A stretch of DNA of 64,000 bases from Ceraceosorus guamensis (lineage: Eukaryota > Basidiomycota > Exobasidiomycetes > Ceraceosorales > Ceraceosoraceae). This document shows, one piece after another, positions 34,101 through 45,009 of the stretch; within the stretch, counting starts at the first letter, position 1; each line of letters opens with the position of its first letter. A program made the position numbers and the translations under genes. The stretch is taken from positions 62,001-126,000 of the forward strand of contig NW_020290045.1 in the NCBI RefSeq assembly GCF_003144195.1, written 5' to 3'. The notes below the pieces were generated by a model that ran no database searches, was not told the DNA's origin, and saw only the letters and a list, made by a program, of their open reading frames with translations.

Positions 34101-36305
34101 TGCACGAGCAAAAGGGTGCGGGCTTTGCTATTTTTTCGAGCTGCGCTGCGGATGTCTTTTCAAAGGCGGACCTTGAAGATCTGCTCCTTGATCTTCGCAC
34201 TGCCATCACAACGATTCTCGCTAATCCTGGTGCTCCAAGCTGCACTCGGGAGAGGGAAGAGCATGCTCGCACAGTATCACACAAAGACGGGATGCATGAT
34301 CTCACCAATGGGCCTGGTAACGCGGCGTCGGCGTCGGCGTCAGCGCCTGCTTCTGCTCTGTCTGCGTCACAGCAAAGGCTTGTGGAGATTGCTGCACAGG
34401 CGTTGCGTACCGAGTCTACTCAGCTGAAGCCTATGGCAAAGCTTGCACACCTCGGGCTCGACTCGATCGCCGCTATACAAATCTCCTCGAGAGCCAAGCG
34501 GGTCAACATCAAGCTTGCTGCGGCTCAGATTGTGCGCGCAGAGACGGTCAGGGCATTGCTAGACTTGGTGCAAGACACGGAAGAACCGAGGCCGCCACCA
34601 AAATCCTTCGAGCTGCCCAAGCTACCTGATAGGATCGCCAGTGCTGCCGTCGCCCACTTGAGCAGAGAGCATCGAGAAGGAGCACAGGCTCTGCCTGCTC
34701 CGGCTGGGATCGAGTACGTCTTCGCGGGCTGGCAGCGCTCGGGAGGGCGGTCGTTCCAGACTGCCATTGCGCGCAGGTTCCAAGGTCGCCTTGATCGAGA
34801 TGCACTGATGAGAGCTTGGACGAATCTGCTGCAACATCACAGCATCCTGCGAAGCACAGTCGCGCCAACGAACGATACTGAGCATCGCATTGCGCTCCTC
34901 GTCTTAGCCGAGGCTTTCTCGCCGCCGCTCGAAATTGTCAATCTTCACCAAGGTGAGGATGAAGAAGTTGCTGAAGTCGTTGCACATGCACGTGCTGCGC
35001 TTTTGGCTCCTCGAAGCGTGCGCGAACCGGCGAGCCGGCTGTCACTCCTACAAGGCGCGCACGACGATTACATTGTGCTCGTCTTGCCCCACATCCATTA
35101 CGGTGCGTTTTTCTCCCTAGAGCGCCTCGTGCCATTTCCGAAAGATCGCAGCTGACATTTGAATCGCGCAATCGACTAGATGGTTGGTCTTTGCCACTGC
35201 TCCTCAGGGATCTGATACGTCTCTACGATGGAGAAGAGCCCAGCTCGCCCGCCGATCTCAGGCCGCTGCTGGAGAGCTTCTACGCTAGCGCTCATCCTGA
35301 GGACCTCCGAGCTCGCTCGTGGCGTGAGCTTTTGGGTTCCTGCTTTGCGCCTTCATTACTGTCTTTGCAGGCTGAAGGAAACCCAGAGGCAGGATCTGTG
35401 GTGTCGCACGTGTCACTGGAAGACCGTTCCGCTCCACATCCAGATGAGCTGCGACGCGTCGCGATGAAGGAAGGCGTGTCCGCGTCCTCGCTGGTGCTCG
35501 CTGCGTGGGCCATCGTACAAGCGCGAGCTGTCACATCCTCCAGTGCTACATTCGGCATCGTTCAGACCGGCCGCAGCGGTGGCGATTCTGATGCGCTTGC
35601 GCAGCTTGCAGCGCCATGCCTGAACCTGGCCCCTCTGCATGTTTCCGATCTTGCGAGCAAGGGAGACATCGCATTGCGAGTGGTCGGTGCGGCTCGAAGG
35701 ATTCAACAGGACCTGCTTTCGAGACCAATCGAAATGGAACAAGCCCGCCTGATTGACGTCGCTAGCTGGGTCGGCTGCCCGGCAAACCCCCTGATGAACG
35801 TCAGCGTCAACCTTTTGTTTGCCACGCAAACGCGGGATCCTGAAGCAGTGGCCGACTCCACCTCCTCGCGCTGGAAGCCTATTTCGGTGCGTGCAAAATG
35901 GCTTTTGGAGTTCATTCTCGGCGCCGGGCCGCGTACTGATTACCGAGTTCTTCTATTTGCAGATTCCACATCAATTCACCGTTGAAGAGCAGGCAAAGGC
36001 TCACATTCCCGAATTGTATCTTCAAGGAGAGCATGGTGCTCTGCTCTTCCCAGAGATTCAGGTGAGCATGTGCCGTGCAAGCCCACCTTGAACACCCGCG
36101 AATCTGTTTTCTCACATTACGGCGGGCCTTCACACAGCTTGATCTTCGCATCGTGGTCGCTGTCTCAAGAGAGGATGGCCGTCTAGTTTTGTACGCAGAG
36201 GTAGCACACCAGCGTTTAGAGGAGGAAAGGGTTGGCAAGCTGCTGTCAGAATGGTCAAGCTTGCTACATAGCCTGACACAACTCGGCAAGGAGCACGAAG
36301 AATGA
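28184..36305 (+). CDS. Single-adenylation-domain siderophore NRPS (A-T-C-T-C-T-C)
   Basis: Peptide synthetase expected to link hydroxamate amino acids into a ferrichrome/basidioferrin-type siderophore. Seven exons in phase: 28184-29329, 29397-29993, 30074-32026, 32099-35102, 35180-35886, 35963-36061, 36138-36305; 2557 residues. After a poorly conserved 280-residue lead comes one A domain (about 285-820: YILYTSGTTGNPKG, NFYGPTEAT, YRTGDLVR, GRIDSQVKLRG, NGKVD). T1 follows (GLNSL, Ser about 885), C1 (NHALYDA about 1107), T2 (GLTSL about 1450), C2 (HHSLYDG about 1661), T3 (GLDSI about 2021) and C3 (PHIHYDG about 2232). All three C domains keep the second His and the Asp. Specificity residues aligned by eye read about D-V-S-G-I-S-F-I-G-K, close to known acyl-hydroxyornithine codes. 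One A domain must therefore charge all three T domains. The 72-base third intron has no stop and keeps frame. No thioesterase; the last C domain probably releases the product. Confidence 0.9.
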
Positions 36306-38131
36306 GCTTGCTGTGCTAATACTAGTTGACCTCGACATATTTATCAAAGTGCATCATGTATCGTCACACCTATAGAGACATGGAAATCGCGACCTCAACA
36401 TTGATTAGACGTATTCGCATGGACGATCGCGAATTGGCATGGGGACGTTGTTGTCCCTTCGAAAGGCTGCCTAACGTTTGTGGTGCTTTAATTGCATACG
36501 AATCCTGCTCTACGTCGGCGGCAGGTCGCGTCGGCATGCCTTCGGTCTTGAGTGTGGTGAGAAGTGCTGTACCACTGCGGTGCCCAAGTGTTCCTGCCTG
36601 CTAGCGCAAGCATAAACGTACTACAGGCGCCGAGGTGTATTCTTACATAACCAAGCTATATCTGCAATCTTGTAAGCAAGAGTCAAGAGTCACAAGTAGC
36701 AATCTAAATCGAGAGCGAAAAAGAATTTCGCTATGTGCGCCTGAATGTCCAGCTCAAACAGCAGCATGCAACCCTTCTTGATCCCTCACTAATCACTTCC
36801 GAAAGCTCGCGACGCTCACACGGACTTCTCGCGCGACTAGATTTGAATGATCGCGAAGTCGTGACGAATCGGAATTGGTACGGTATACATTGCTTGCGTC
36901 ACCCGTGTCGCTGGTTGAAATTGAAGCGGCGAATTGTAGCTAGATGCCTTGCATTAGCGTCAAAATTCAAATTTCAATGGAGCTGCATATCCTGCTGGCC
37001 AGCTAGCTGCTGCTGGTCGCTCGTGCTGGTAGTCGTGAGTCGTCGCTGCAGATATGCACGTTCTCCTCGCGCATGAGGGCTCCTGCTGTCAGATCGGATA
37101 GCAAAGTGAATCGGAGATCGGATATGGGACGACAAATATTTTTTTTACCCTGCTAAGAGGCCTACAGCAGCATGCAGCATGGTGCGCCTTGCTCCACTTT
37201 TGCACGGCACACCGCTCGATCGTACGTACATGCGTCTGCGTTACCCCCTGCTTTCTGTGCCTGCCCGCGGGCAGCTGCCCCTCGCATAGCCCAGCATTTC
37301 CAGCAGCTTTGACTGCAGCGTGGCTATAGGCTGATCACAGCCGCACCTCTCTCTGTGAGGCATGGTTGCGGGTGAGCACATGCTGCAGCAAGCAGCAGCA
37401 GCAGCCTCTGTGATTTGGCCACGCCCATGGCATCGGCGCGTCGCGCAAGCGCACGCGAGCATTACGCGGGATACTCCACTCAGAAGACTCACAACATATG
37501 ATCTGATCGATCCGGCACATGATGACTCGTGACTCACGACTGCTGGTGCGACTGCGCGCAAGCATCTTTCTTGCCTTGCTTCTGACGATCGTTAGCTTCA
37601 CTTCAGCCTGCAGTGAGACGAGCTGCCAAATGGGCTGACGAGCTTAATTGGTCTTCAGTGCATGACCGTCATCCTCATCTTTCCCTCCACCCACACGTCC
37701 ACATATCTTCATGCAAATTTCGGCGCAGGTCGATAGATCCAAGGTCACAAGTCTCGCGGTTTATATTTCCGCGTCAGATCGATCAGCAAACACCGCCCGG
37801 CCGCTCGGTCGCCGACTATATTCACGTAAAGATCGTTAGCATTGCCAGCCGCTCAACACGTCAAAGACAACACACCACTAGCACAGCCATCTCGCACACT
37901 CACATTCCGGTCTCAATTTACGCCCGCCACAGTCCGCCCGAGACACCCGTCCATAGCGGCGAGTCTGCTGTGTGCACCCTGCGTGCTGGTGTAGGATTCA
38001 TCCTTGGCCCAGCTTTTGTAGCAAAAGCGCTTTCGGCCTTCAGCAAGACTCCTTTCATCTCCCAACGCCCTTTAAGTGGGAAGCACCACTTCACCCATAC
38101 ACATCGCTTCTCACCTTGATTCGGCATCACG
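36306..38131. promoter_or_regulatory. Intergenic region upstream of the MFS siderophore transporter
   Basis: About 1.8 kb. TTATC near 36337, GATAG at 37097-37101 (GGATAG) and 37733-37737 (CGATAG). Several TCGTGA/TCACGA motifs around 37020-37030 and 37515-37535. No gene seen; short frames are not protein-like. Confidence 0.45.
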
Positions 38132-40487
38132 ATGGCTCCGAGTTCCCGCGAGGGCCAGTCTTCTGGACGCGGGAGGTCTCAAGATGGTCCTGTCGCCATC
38201 AGCAGAGACGAGCTCTCACAGAGAGAACACGCAGAAGCTTTACCTGCGGCTGTGCTCGTGGAGGAATTCTCAGCGGCAAACGCAGGCGGACGTAGCAGCA
38301 GGGATGGAGATCGATTCGAACCAATCAAGGCGGATCGCGATGTGGAATCTGGATCGCCATCGCTCAAGAGCCCCACTCTAGACGACTCGCACGCAGCTTC
38401 GATGAGCGATTCCGAGCAGAACAATTGGAATCGGCATCAGAGACACCAGCAAGCAGGCGTGTCAAAAATGGAAGCGCTCTACAGAGTATTTGGCGGAAAC
38501 AGGACGCTCGTATGGAGCTTGTACGTGGCCGTCGCTGGTGAGCATCTTGTCAGCAGTGGATCTTAGCATCGCGTACCGCAACTCACCAGAGCATCATTCT
38601 CAACTCGCAGCCATTGTCATGTGCTTCTGCTTCGACGGCAGCACCACCAGCCAGTACCAGATCTACGGCGCTTCTTCTTTTGGCGAGCATGCCTTCCTGT
38701 TGAGTTTCATCGATACCGCAGAGTCAATCATTAGTGAGTCTTCGCTGCGCACGAACGAAACAGCGGCAGGCAGGACCATGACGAAGAATCTCACGCGTAT
38801 CGTGCCGCCTCTCAGTTGCCGTCTCCAAGCCTTTCATCGCCAAGGTCTGCGACGTGTCTTCGCGACAAACGGCATATATGATGATTTTGGTCTTCTACGT
38901 CGTTGGATACGCCATCGTCGCAGCTTCGCCAAGTGTAGGCGCTTTCGCAGCCGGAAGAATCATCAGCGCAACCGGTCAAGCAGGCTTGGATCTCGTTACA
39001 GACATCATCGTAGCCGACATCAGCCCACTGCAATGGCGTGCTCTTGTCACTGCTGCTACTTCTTCCCCCTACCTGTTCCTCTCCTGGATCGGGCCCAACG
39101 TCTCTGGCCCCTTGATCGCTCACGACCCACCTCTTTGGCGATGGGGATTCGGCATGTTCTGCATCATGTGAGTTGGATTGCGATACCCTTAGTGGCACAC
39201 CTTGCCGACTTTGCTGCTCTCTTCTTCCCCCTTAGTGCGCCTGTATGCGTCATGCCTGCCGTCATCATCATGTACATCGCAGAGCGAAAGGCCAAGAAGA
39301 ATGGCCAGCTGGCTTTTGGTGCCAGTCTATACGAGCGCCGCTTGATCGCAGCAGATGGAAGTCTGGTCAACAAGGAGAGCAAACTATCCGTGCTACGTCG
39401 GTTCGCCGTCGAGATGGACCTGATTGGTCTCTTCCTCTTGACACTTTCATGGTGTCTCATCTTCTTGCCTTTCAGTCTCGCTTCGAGGGCAAAGGGAAAG
39501 TGGGCCAATCCCTCCATCATCGCCATGCTGGTTTGCGGCTTTGTAATTCTGGGCATGTTTGCAGCGTGGGAGATTTGGGGCGCAAGCCAGCCCATCATGA
39601 ACAGGCGCATCCTCAAGAATCGCACATTCCAATTGGCAGTCACCATTGACATCTTCTACTTCTTGACCGGAACACTGCGCTCGACTTACTACAGCTCATA
39701 CGTATACGTCGTCAAGCAGTGGACGGAGATCAATTGGGGATACTATATCAACATCGGCACGTTTGGTCTAACCCTGTTCGGCCTTTGTGCAGGAGTTCTG
39801 CTGCGCATTACTCATCGGTACAAATACCTCCAGGTATTCGGTCTGACCATTCGACTGGTTGGCAACGGCGTTGCGTTGTGGGCACGGGGAGCCAACGCCA
39901 ACAATGCCGCCCTCATCTGGGTACAGATCCTCATCGCCCTCGGCGGGTCTTGCTCCGTCGTCGGTACACGAGTGGCCTCTCAAGCGTCCGTCCCTCATCA
40001 GGACCTTGCTTCAGTCATCGCGCTGCTGAGCCTCTGGAGCAAACTCGGTAGCAGTGTTGGCAGCGCCATTGCAGGAGCTGTCTGGGCCGGCACCATGAGA
40101 GACTACATGCGCGAGGAAGGCGTACCACCGAATCTTATCAACTCTCTGTACGGAAGCGTCAAGAACGCGCGCAAAAATTACCCACTGGAAGATCCGATTC
40201 GACAATCCGTCATCCGCGCGTACAACCGCACGGTGTATCCTCTCTTCCTCGCCGCTACCATCGTGTCGGTCGTGCCGCTGCTCGCAGGTCTGTTCATGCC
40301 AAACTACTACCTCGGCAAATCGCACAACAAGATCGAGAACACCGATGTGGGCGGAAGACGTGTCGCCGGCGAGGGTCCAGGTAATGATCCTACCACCGCA
40401 CCAGGCGAAGCTCCGAGCGTTGTGGCTGAGCCCGAGAGGCCCAAGAGCAGGATTCGCCGCGTGTTTGAACTCGCTTTCAAACAGTGA
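38132..40487 (+). CDS. MFS siderophore-iron transporter (SIT family, MirB/Fer7-like)
   Basis: Takes up ferric hydroxamate siderophores across the plasma membrane by proton symport. Four exons in phase: 38132-38537, 38611-38733, 38816-39167, 39236-40487; 710 residues. A hydrophilic N-terminus of about 125 residues precedes 12-14 membrane segments. SIT hallmarks include DGSTTSQYQIYGASSFGEHA in the first loop, KPFIAKVCDVSSRQTAY, GYAIVAASPSVGAFAAGRII, the long central loop with YERRLIAADG, and SSYVYVVKQWTEINWGYY. The late helix carries SVVGTRVASQASVPHQDLA, then the C-terminal extracellular segment with YPLEDPIRQSVIRAYN, all of which match MirB/Arn/Str transporters. The C-terminal tail is Arg/Lys-rich and cytosolic. 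Directly downstream of, and co-directional with, the NRPS, so most likely the cognate importer of the cluster product. AATAAA follows at 40586. Confidence 0.92.
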
Positions 40488-41754
40488 AGACGTGATGCGC
40501 GGCGCTCCTCATCCAACTTCATCGCTTCTTTCTTGCCTCGCGCTGGTTGGTTCAAATGCAACGACAACGAGGTGCGCCTGCACCAAATAAAAACGTCTAC
40601 ATCACAGATATGAGGACCTCGCAGGAGCATGTACATCACGACGAGACATGAGCGCGTAACCTGTGCAGCGCTAGAGCAATCCCAATTGCATTCTTACTAG
40701 TTGTTCTAGTGAGCCTGCCATTGACTGGACGCTATCGAGGGCCAACTTGATGGCCATGCGTGGGTTCTCCAGACGGTAGGTGTGTCTACTGTCGGCGGTT
40801 GCTGTGTCAGATTTAGGCAGAACGAGCGTCCTGGAGCGTGATGGATGATCTGACAATCGGGAGTGTGCACCTCTCGATACATGCCAGCACTCGAAAAGCA
40901 AGACGCGCCAGTCCAATGCGTGACTCGTATCGTCAGCGAGTATACAAAGTCTTGCTTTGCTCGCCTCGCCCTGAACAACAGCTAGGTTGCTCTCGCACAC
41001 CCTCTAGCATGGCCAAGGCAGCGCGCATAACAATCGCTCCGAGTGAACAGTGAGGATTCTGCTCTCGTCGAGGTCACAAGATCGCATTTCGGAAAATGGA
41101 ATGGAAGCCATCGAGCTATGTACGGTGACATGTTTGAGGGTTGGCAGATGGCGTGCAAGGAAGAGGGGGCTTCTTGAGTTCAGAAAGATCGGGATGGACA
41201 GCTGGGATACTGATTGTGGGCGATTGGCAACCATCATAGCGCGCGAGAAAGAGAGTGTGTGTATGGGTGTGTGAGTGCGTGGGGCACGGGAACGGATCGC
41301 GAGCAAAGAAAAGATCCATGGCAGGAACGACGGGTGCGCAAAGGACGATGAGGACTCGATTGGAAAGTTTGTGTGGCAGCCGGTGCTTTGGCAAACGGTG
41401 AGCGGGTTGTGTAAGATGTAGTCGCGGTTCGTTCAAAAGGCTCACGGACAAAATTGCCTGGATGGAATGAAGCGACAACCAGAGTCGTGAGAGGGAACTC
41501 GGCGCTGCCGAGTGTGAAAGAGAGAAAGAGCGGAGCGGTGAAAGGAGCGCGCGAGACGTGCGACCACGAGCCCAGTCGTGATCGCATGGCAGAGAACCGA
41601 TACAGGAGAGGAGACGATGACGAAGAAGAAGAAGAGGTGACGAGGCATAAAGGTCGGAGGCGAAGTTTCGACGTGAGAGCATGCGACGGCCATCAAGGTC
41701 GACGGTGGTCCCGTCGTGGTATTCGTGATGTCCCGCCTCGAGGATCAGTCGACT
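40488..41754. other. Convergent intergenic region
   Basis: About 1.27 kb between the MFS transporter and the Kre9-like membrane protein, tail to tail. Apart from a likely poly(A) signal nothing is recognised. Confidence 0.5.
40586..40591 (+). terminator. AATAAA poly(A) signal of the MFS transporter
   Basis: Canonical AATAAA about 100 bases after the stop codon of the transporter. Confidence 0.5.
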
Positions 41755-43665
41755 TCACTGGCCTGGGAATGAGAAGCGGAAATCGCCCTCGCCAAGGTGC
41801 ACGGAGAGCTTGAATTGGTCCTGTTCGTTGAAGGCAGCTGGGGAGGAGCCACTGCGAGTCGCGGCTTCTTGAGGTGCCTCTAGCAAGGTGCGCATACCTG
41901 GTGGTGCAAAGGGCGGTCGGTTGTAGTCGTGCGCTGCTAATCGGTCCACCTCGATGTCAAGGCTTGGCGAATCGGATCCCTTGGCACTCTCGGGAAACCC
42001 GCTGCTTCTGCTGGAACGATCGTGTGTCACTCGCTCCGCAAACGGCAGCATAGGCGGGGTGAGAGCCTCGTGCTCATTGGTAATGCTATGCTCGTTCATG
42101 CTGCTTTGTTGAGCCGGACTCAGCGCGCGGACCTCGTTCGCGTCGGAGAAGGGCGACTCAGTGCCACCTTCCGCAGTCAAGTATCCGTGAGTGGGTCCTG
42201 AATCGTCATTCATCTCCTCTCTCGCATCGGCAATCTCAATGTTCCTGGAGACGTCCGAATCCGAATGAAAGGAAGGTACAGGTTTGCGACGCACTGTGCT
42301 GTCGGCACGTGTGACGGTGACAGCGGGTGCGACTGCTGTAGGTTGGCGATGAGCAGTGACAATGACAGCATTCTCGTTGGTGAAAGGGTCCACGTCGGCG
42401 CTTGCTGGCCGACCACTGAGCCACGGATCGGTTGCAGCCGTAGACTGGCTGAAGTGCGATTGTTGTGCCGGCGTGATCAGAGTAGAATCGCGTCCAAGAT
42501 TGCGGTTCTCCTGCATGTACAGACCGGCACCTGCTCCAACGCCGGCATGCCCGAATGACGATTCCTGGTCCGCTTCGGAGTGCACTTCGCTGTTACCTCT
42601 CTGCGCAAGATGAGCGAAGTGGCTGGGGCTGATTGGCTGAGCATCAGGAGAACCTGGCTGTGAAAAGTCAATGGCATGGTCCCTGTTGAGCATCGAGGCG
42701 TCGCCGAATGTAGGGTTGCGCATGGTCGCGCGGATGTCGGCTTCGTGCATGGCCAGACCAGCCGAGTGTACTGGATCCATGGGCTCGCTGATCGTGCGCT
42801 TGTGTTGAGAATTCCCTGATCCACTGCGTCCCATGCCGCCGAAGAATTTTTCGTTCCAGGTATTCTGGCCTCCTTGACGCCCAGCGGCAGCTGCGGCGCG
42901 ACGGCGGAGGAATAGAATCACTAGCGCGGCCAAGGTGAGGAGCGATAAGACGACAGCAGCTGCGATGCCTCCGGTGGAGACACCTCCACCCCCGCTTGAG
43001 TTCTTTGGCGAGTGGTCATTGCCAGACAGCGTGGAAGGAGTGGCGGAGGGACCAGACGCAGGTGCTGACGAGGGTTGGACAGCTGCAGCAGTGGTTGCCG
43101 GTGCCGGATCGGTGCTCGGAGGCGCACTAGCAGACGTACCCGCCGGATCTCCTGTTGTTGTAACGCTGTCGTCGCTGCCGCCTCCTGGTATGCAGGAGGT
43201 GTCTGTCCCACGAGTGACGGTGAAAGGGCTCGATGTCGCTATGATGTCAGAGCCCACCACCGTGGCAACCCAGCGATACCTCCCCGCATCCACGCTGGTG
43301 TCCCAACTCCAACGATTAGAGGACAGGGCCACGCTACCAGCCACATTGATCGGAGCTCCAGCACGGGCTACGAGATTCGAGTGCCGTCTGGTCGACCGTC
43401 TGATATTCATCGATCGTCTCGAGTCGGTGCCGACAGAGTCGTTGTCTAGCCGTTGAATTGCTAAAGCAACGCTGGCCGTCGAGTCTTCCCTTCCTGACCA
43501 GGTCCAGAACACGGTCGACTGTTCGCACGTCGTCGCACCGCTGGCGATGAGATGCAAGACGCCATCATAGACGCCTGCGGTGGCATCTGAGCTCTGCTGC
43601 GAGTCGGTCCCGTCATCGGATGCAGAGCTGAACGGCAAGTCGTAAGTGTCAGAGGTTTGCGACAT
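41755..43665 (-). CDS. Single-pass membrane protein with Kre9/KNH-like ectodomain and disordered tail
   Basis: 636-residue protein in one exon, started at the ATG at 43665; the frame extends upstream only from non-ATG codons. The first 200 residues have the pattern of basidiomycete Ser/Thr-rich cell-surface modules (ATTCEQSTVFWTWSG, later RWSWDTSVDAGRYRWVATVV, SPFTVTRGTDTSC), resembling an immunoglobulin-like KNH/Kre9 domain with two conserved Cys. A Ser/Thr/Pro/Ala-rich stalk follows, then one hydrophobic helix (about 226-250) and RRRAAAAAGRQGG as the cytosolic flank. The remaining 380 residues are low-complexity and rich in Ser and acidic residues. No clear signal peptide is seen at this start, which is odd for an exported N-terminus; a missed 5' exon is possible. 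Likely role: cell-wall or surface sensor, by architecture only. Confidence 0.75.
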   Translation of the reverse strand: MSQTSDTYDLPFSSASDDGTDSQQSSDATAGVYDGVLHLIASGATTCEQSTVFWTWSGREDSTASVALAIQRLDNDSVGTDSRRSMNIRRSTRRHSNLVARAGAPINVAGSVALSSNRWSWDTSVDAGRYRWVATVVGSDIIATSSPFTVTRGTDTSCIPGGGSDDSVTTTGDPAGTSASAPPSTDPAPATTAAAVQPSSAPASGPSATPSTLSGNDHSPKNSSGGGGVSTGGIAAAVVLSLLTLAALVILFLRRRAAAAAGRQGGQNTWNEKFFGGMGRSGSGNSQHKRTISEPMDPVHSAGLAMHEADIRATMRNPTFGDASMLNRDHAIDFSQPGSPDAQPISPSHFAHLAQRGNSEVHSEADQESSFGHAGVGAGAGLYMQENRNLGRDSTLITPAQQSHFSQSTAATDPWLSGRPASADVDPFTNENAVIVTAHRQPTAVAPAVTVTRADSTVRRKPVPSFHSDSDVSRNIEIADAREEMNDDSGPTHGYLTAEGGTESPFSDANEVRALSPAQQSSMNEHSITNEHEALTPPMLPFAERVTHDRSSRSSGFPESAKGSDSPSLDIEVDRLAAHDYNRPPFAPPGMRTLLEAPQEAATRSGSSPAAFNEQDQFKLSVHLGEGDFRFSFPGQ

Positions 43666-44926
43666 GTTGAACAGCTCGGAGGGAGAGAGAAACTCGGACC
43701 AAGCAGAAGTGAAGATGAGCTGAAAAGGGAGATCAGGATGGTATCGGAGAGCGAAGACTGGTGCGAACAGAAGAGACAGATGATCGGAAAGGTGATGGTG
43801 GCGTGGAGCTGTCGACGAAGGCGTAGCGTGTCGAGGAGCAACAGCGCTGCCAAGAGTTGCCAAGCAGAAGGATTCGAAGGCGCCAGCCTAGAGCGAGATG
43901 ATGGAGGCACGAAAACGGAGGAAGATCAGCCGTGATGCTGATCGAGTCAAGAGCAAGTAAGGCCTTGTGAGAGCCGAGATCCCGAAATGACGTGTGCGAC
44001 GGTCGCGCCTATTGTGCAACGGCGGCGGCGTCAAGCTGGCCGTCGAAGTATATGAGGCTGCAGGCTGGATGAGGTTCGCGCGAGGGGGCTGAGATGCTCG
44101 AGCGTGATTCGGACTCTGGCTGTTGAGGAACAGCGAAGTCGAGGGAAGCGGCTGACCAGTCACAGTGATTGCAGATCGAATTTGATGGCGTTGATGGGTC
44201 GAATGTGACTTTTGGCTTGCAAAAGTTGAGAGCGAGGTATGAGGCCGGCAGGCTTGCGTGCAGCAGTTGGGCACAAGGTCAATGTGCACGCACCGCGCAA
44301 CTTTCGAGAAGGAAGCGAAGGCGTCTAGCGTCCGCGTTATGAGGGCAGATTGGGTGTGTGGTCTAAGGTGGGCAGAGCAGCGCTTTGTCTGACTGCTCGC
44401 CAATGAAATGAGTCGAGTCGCGAGTACGTTGGAAGGGTCGTTTCCTCGAGCGTCTGACTTCGCCCAACTTGATTCCGTGCACGGCTGCACAAGTTGTTTG
44501 AAGGCGACGAATGACTTGGGGGGGTGCAAAACAGACGAGTGATCAGGGCAATCAAAGCAAGGCGGTGGCTGTAGTGATTCGTCTCTGCCCGGGCCGAAAC
44601 AAGGAGCTGGTGGAATAGGCGCGAGGGCAAAAGCGCTGTGCTGTGTTTGCTATAGGTTCAGATGTGTTGGGCGTGCAAATTGAGACAAGAGAGCACTTTC
44701 TGGAAGAGCAATCCTGAATGTGGATGACTGGCTGACCTTTCAGGCGGACGAATGAGTCGTTGGATGACCGGATCCAAAGCGATGATTCAATTGAGGTCGA
44801 GTCGAGCCAATTTGCGGAAAATGATGGACAGAAGGCCTCCGGGGAAGGGTGGTGAGGTTGAGATGAGACTCATCCGTGTGCGTGCTGTCGCAGCAATCAA
44901 AGGACGGTGTAGCCCGATCGGGTGCT

Positions 44927-45009
44927 GTTCACTCCATCACGCGGCACGCTATGCCACCGCTGCCGTTCACTACTCCATCACGCAGCACGCTCATCATGCC
45001 ACCGCCGCC
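44927..45009. repeat. Imperfect tandem duplication, two copies of 38 and 45 bases
   Basis: Copy 1 at 44927-44964 and copy 2 at 44965-45009 both start GTTCACT and share CCATCACGC, GCACGCT and ATGCCACCGC blocks. The second has two small insertions. Confidence 0.75.

Noticed and set aside
43888-44529. Minus-strand 213-codon frame upstream of the Kre9-like protein
   Set aside because: Non-ATG start, low-complexity His/Ser/Pro content, no splice link to the membrane protein.
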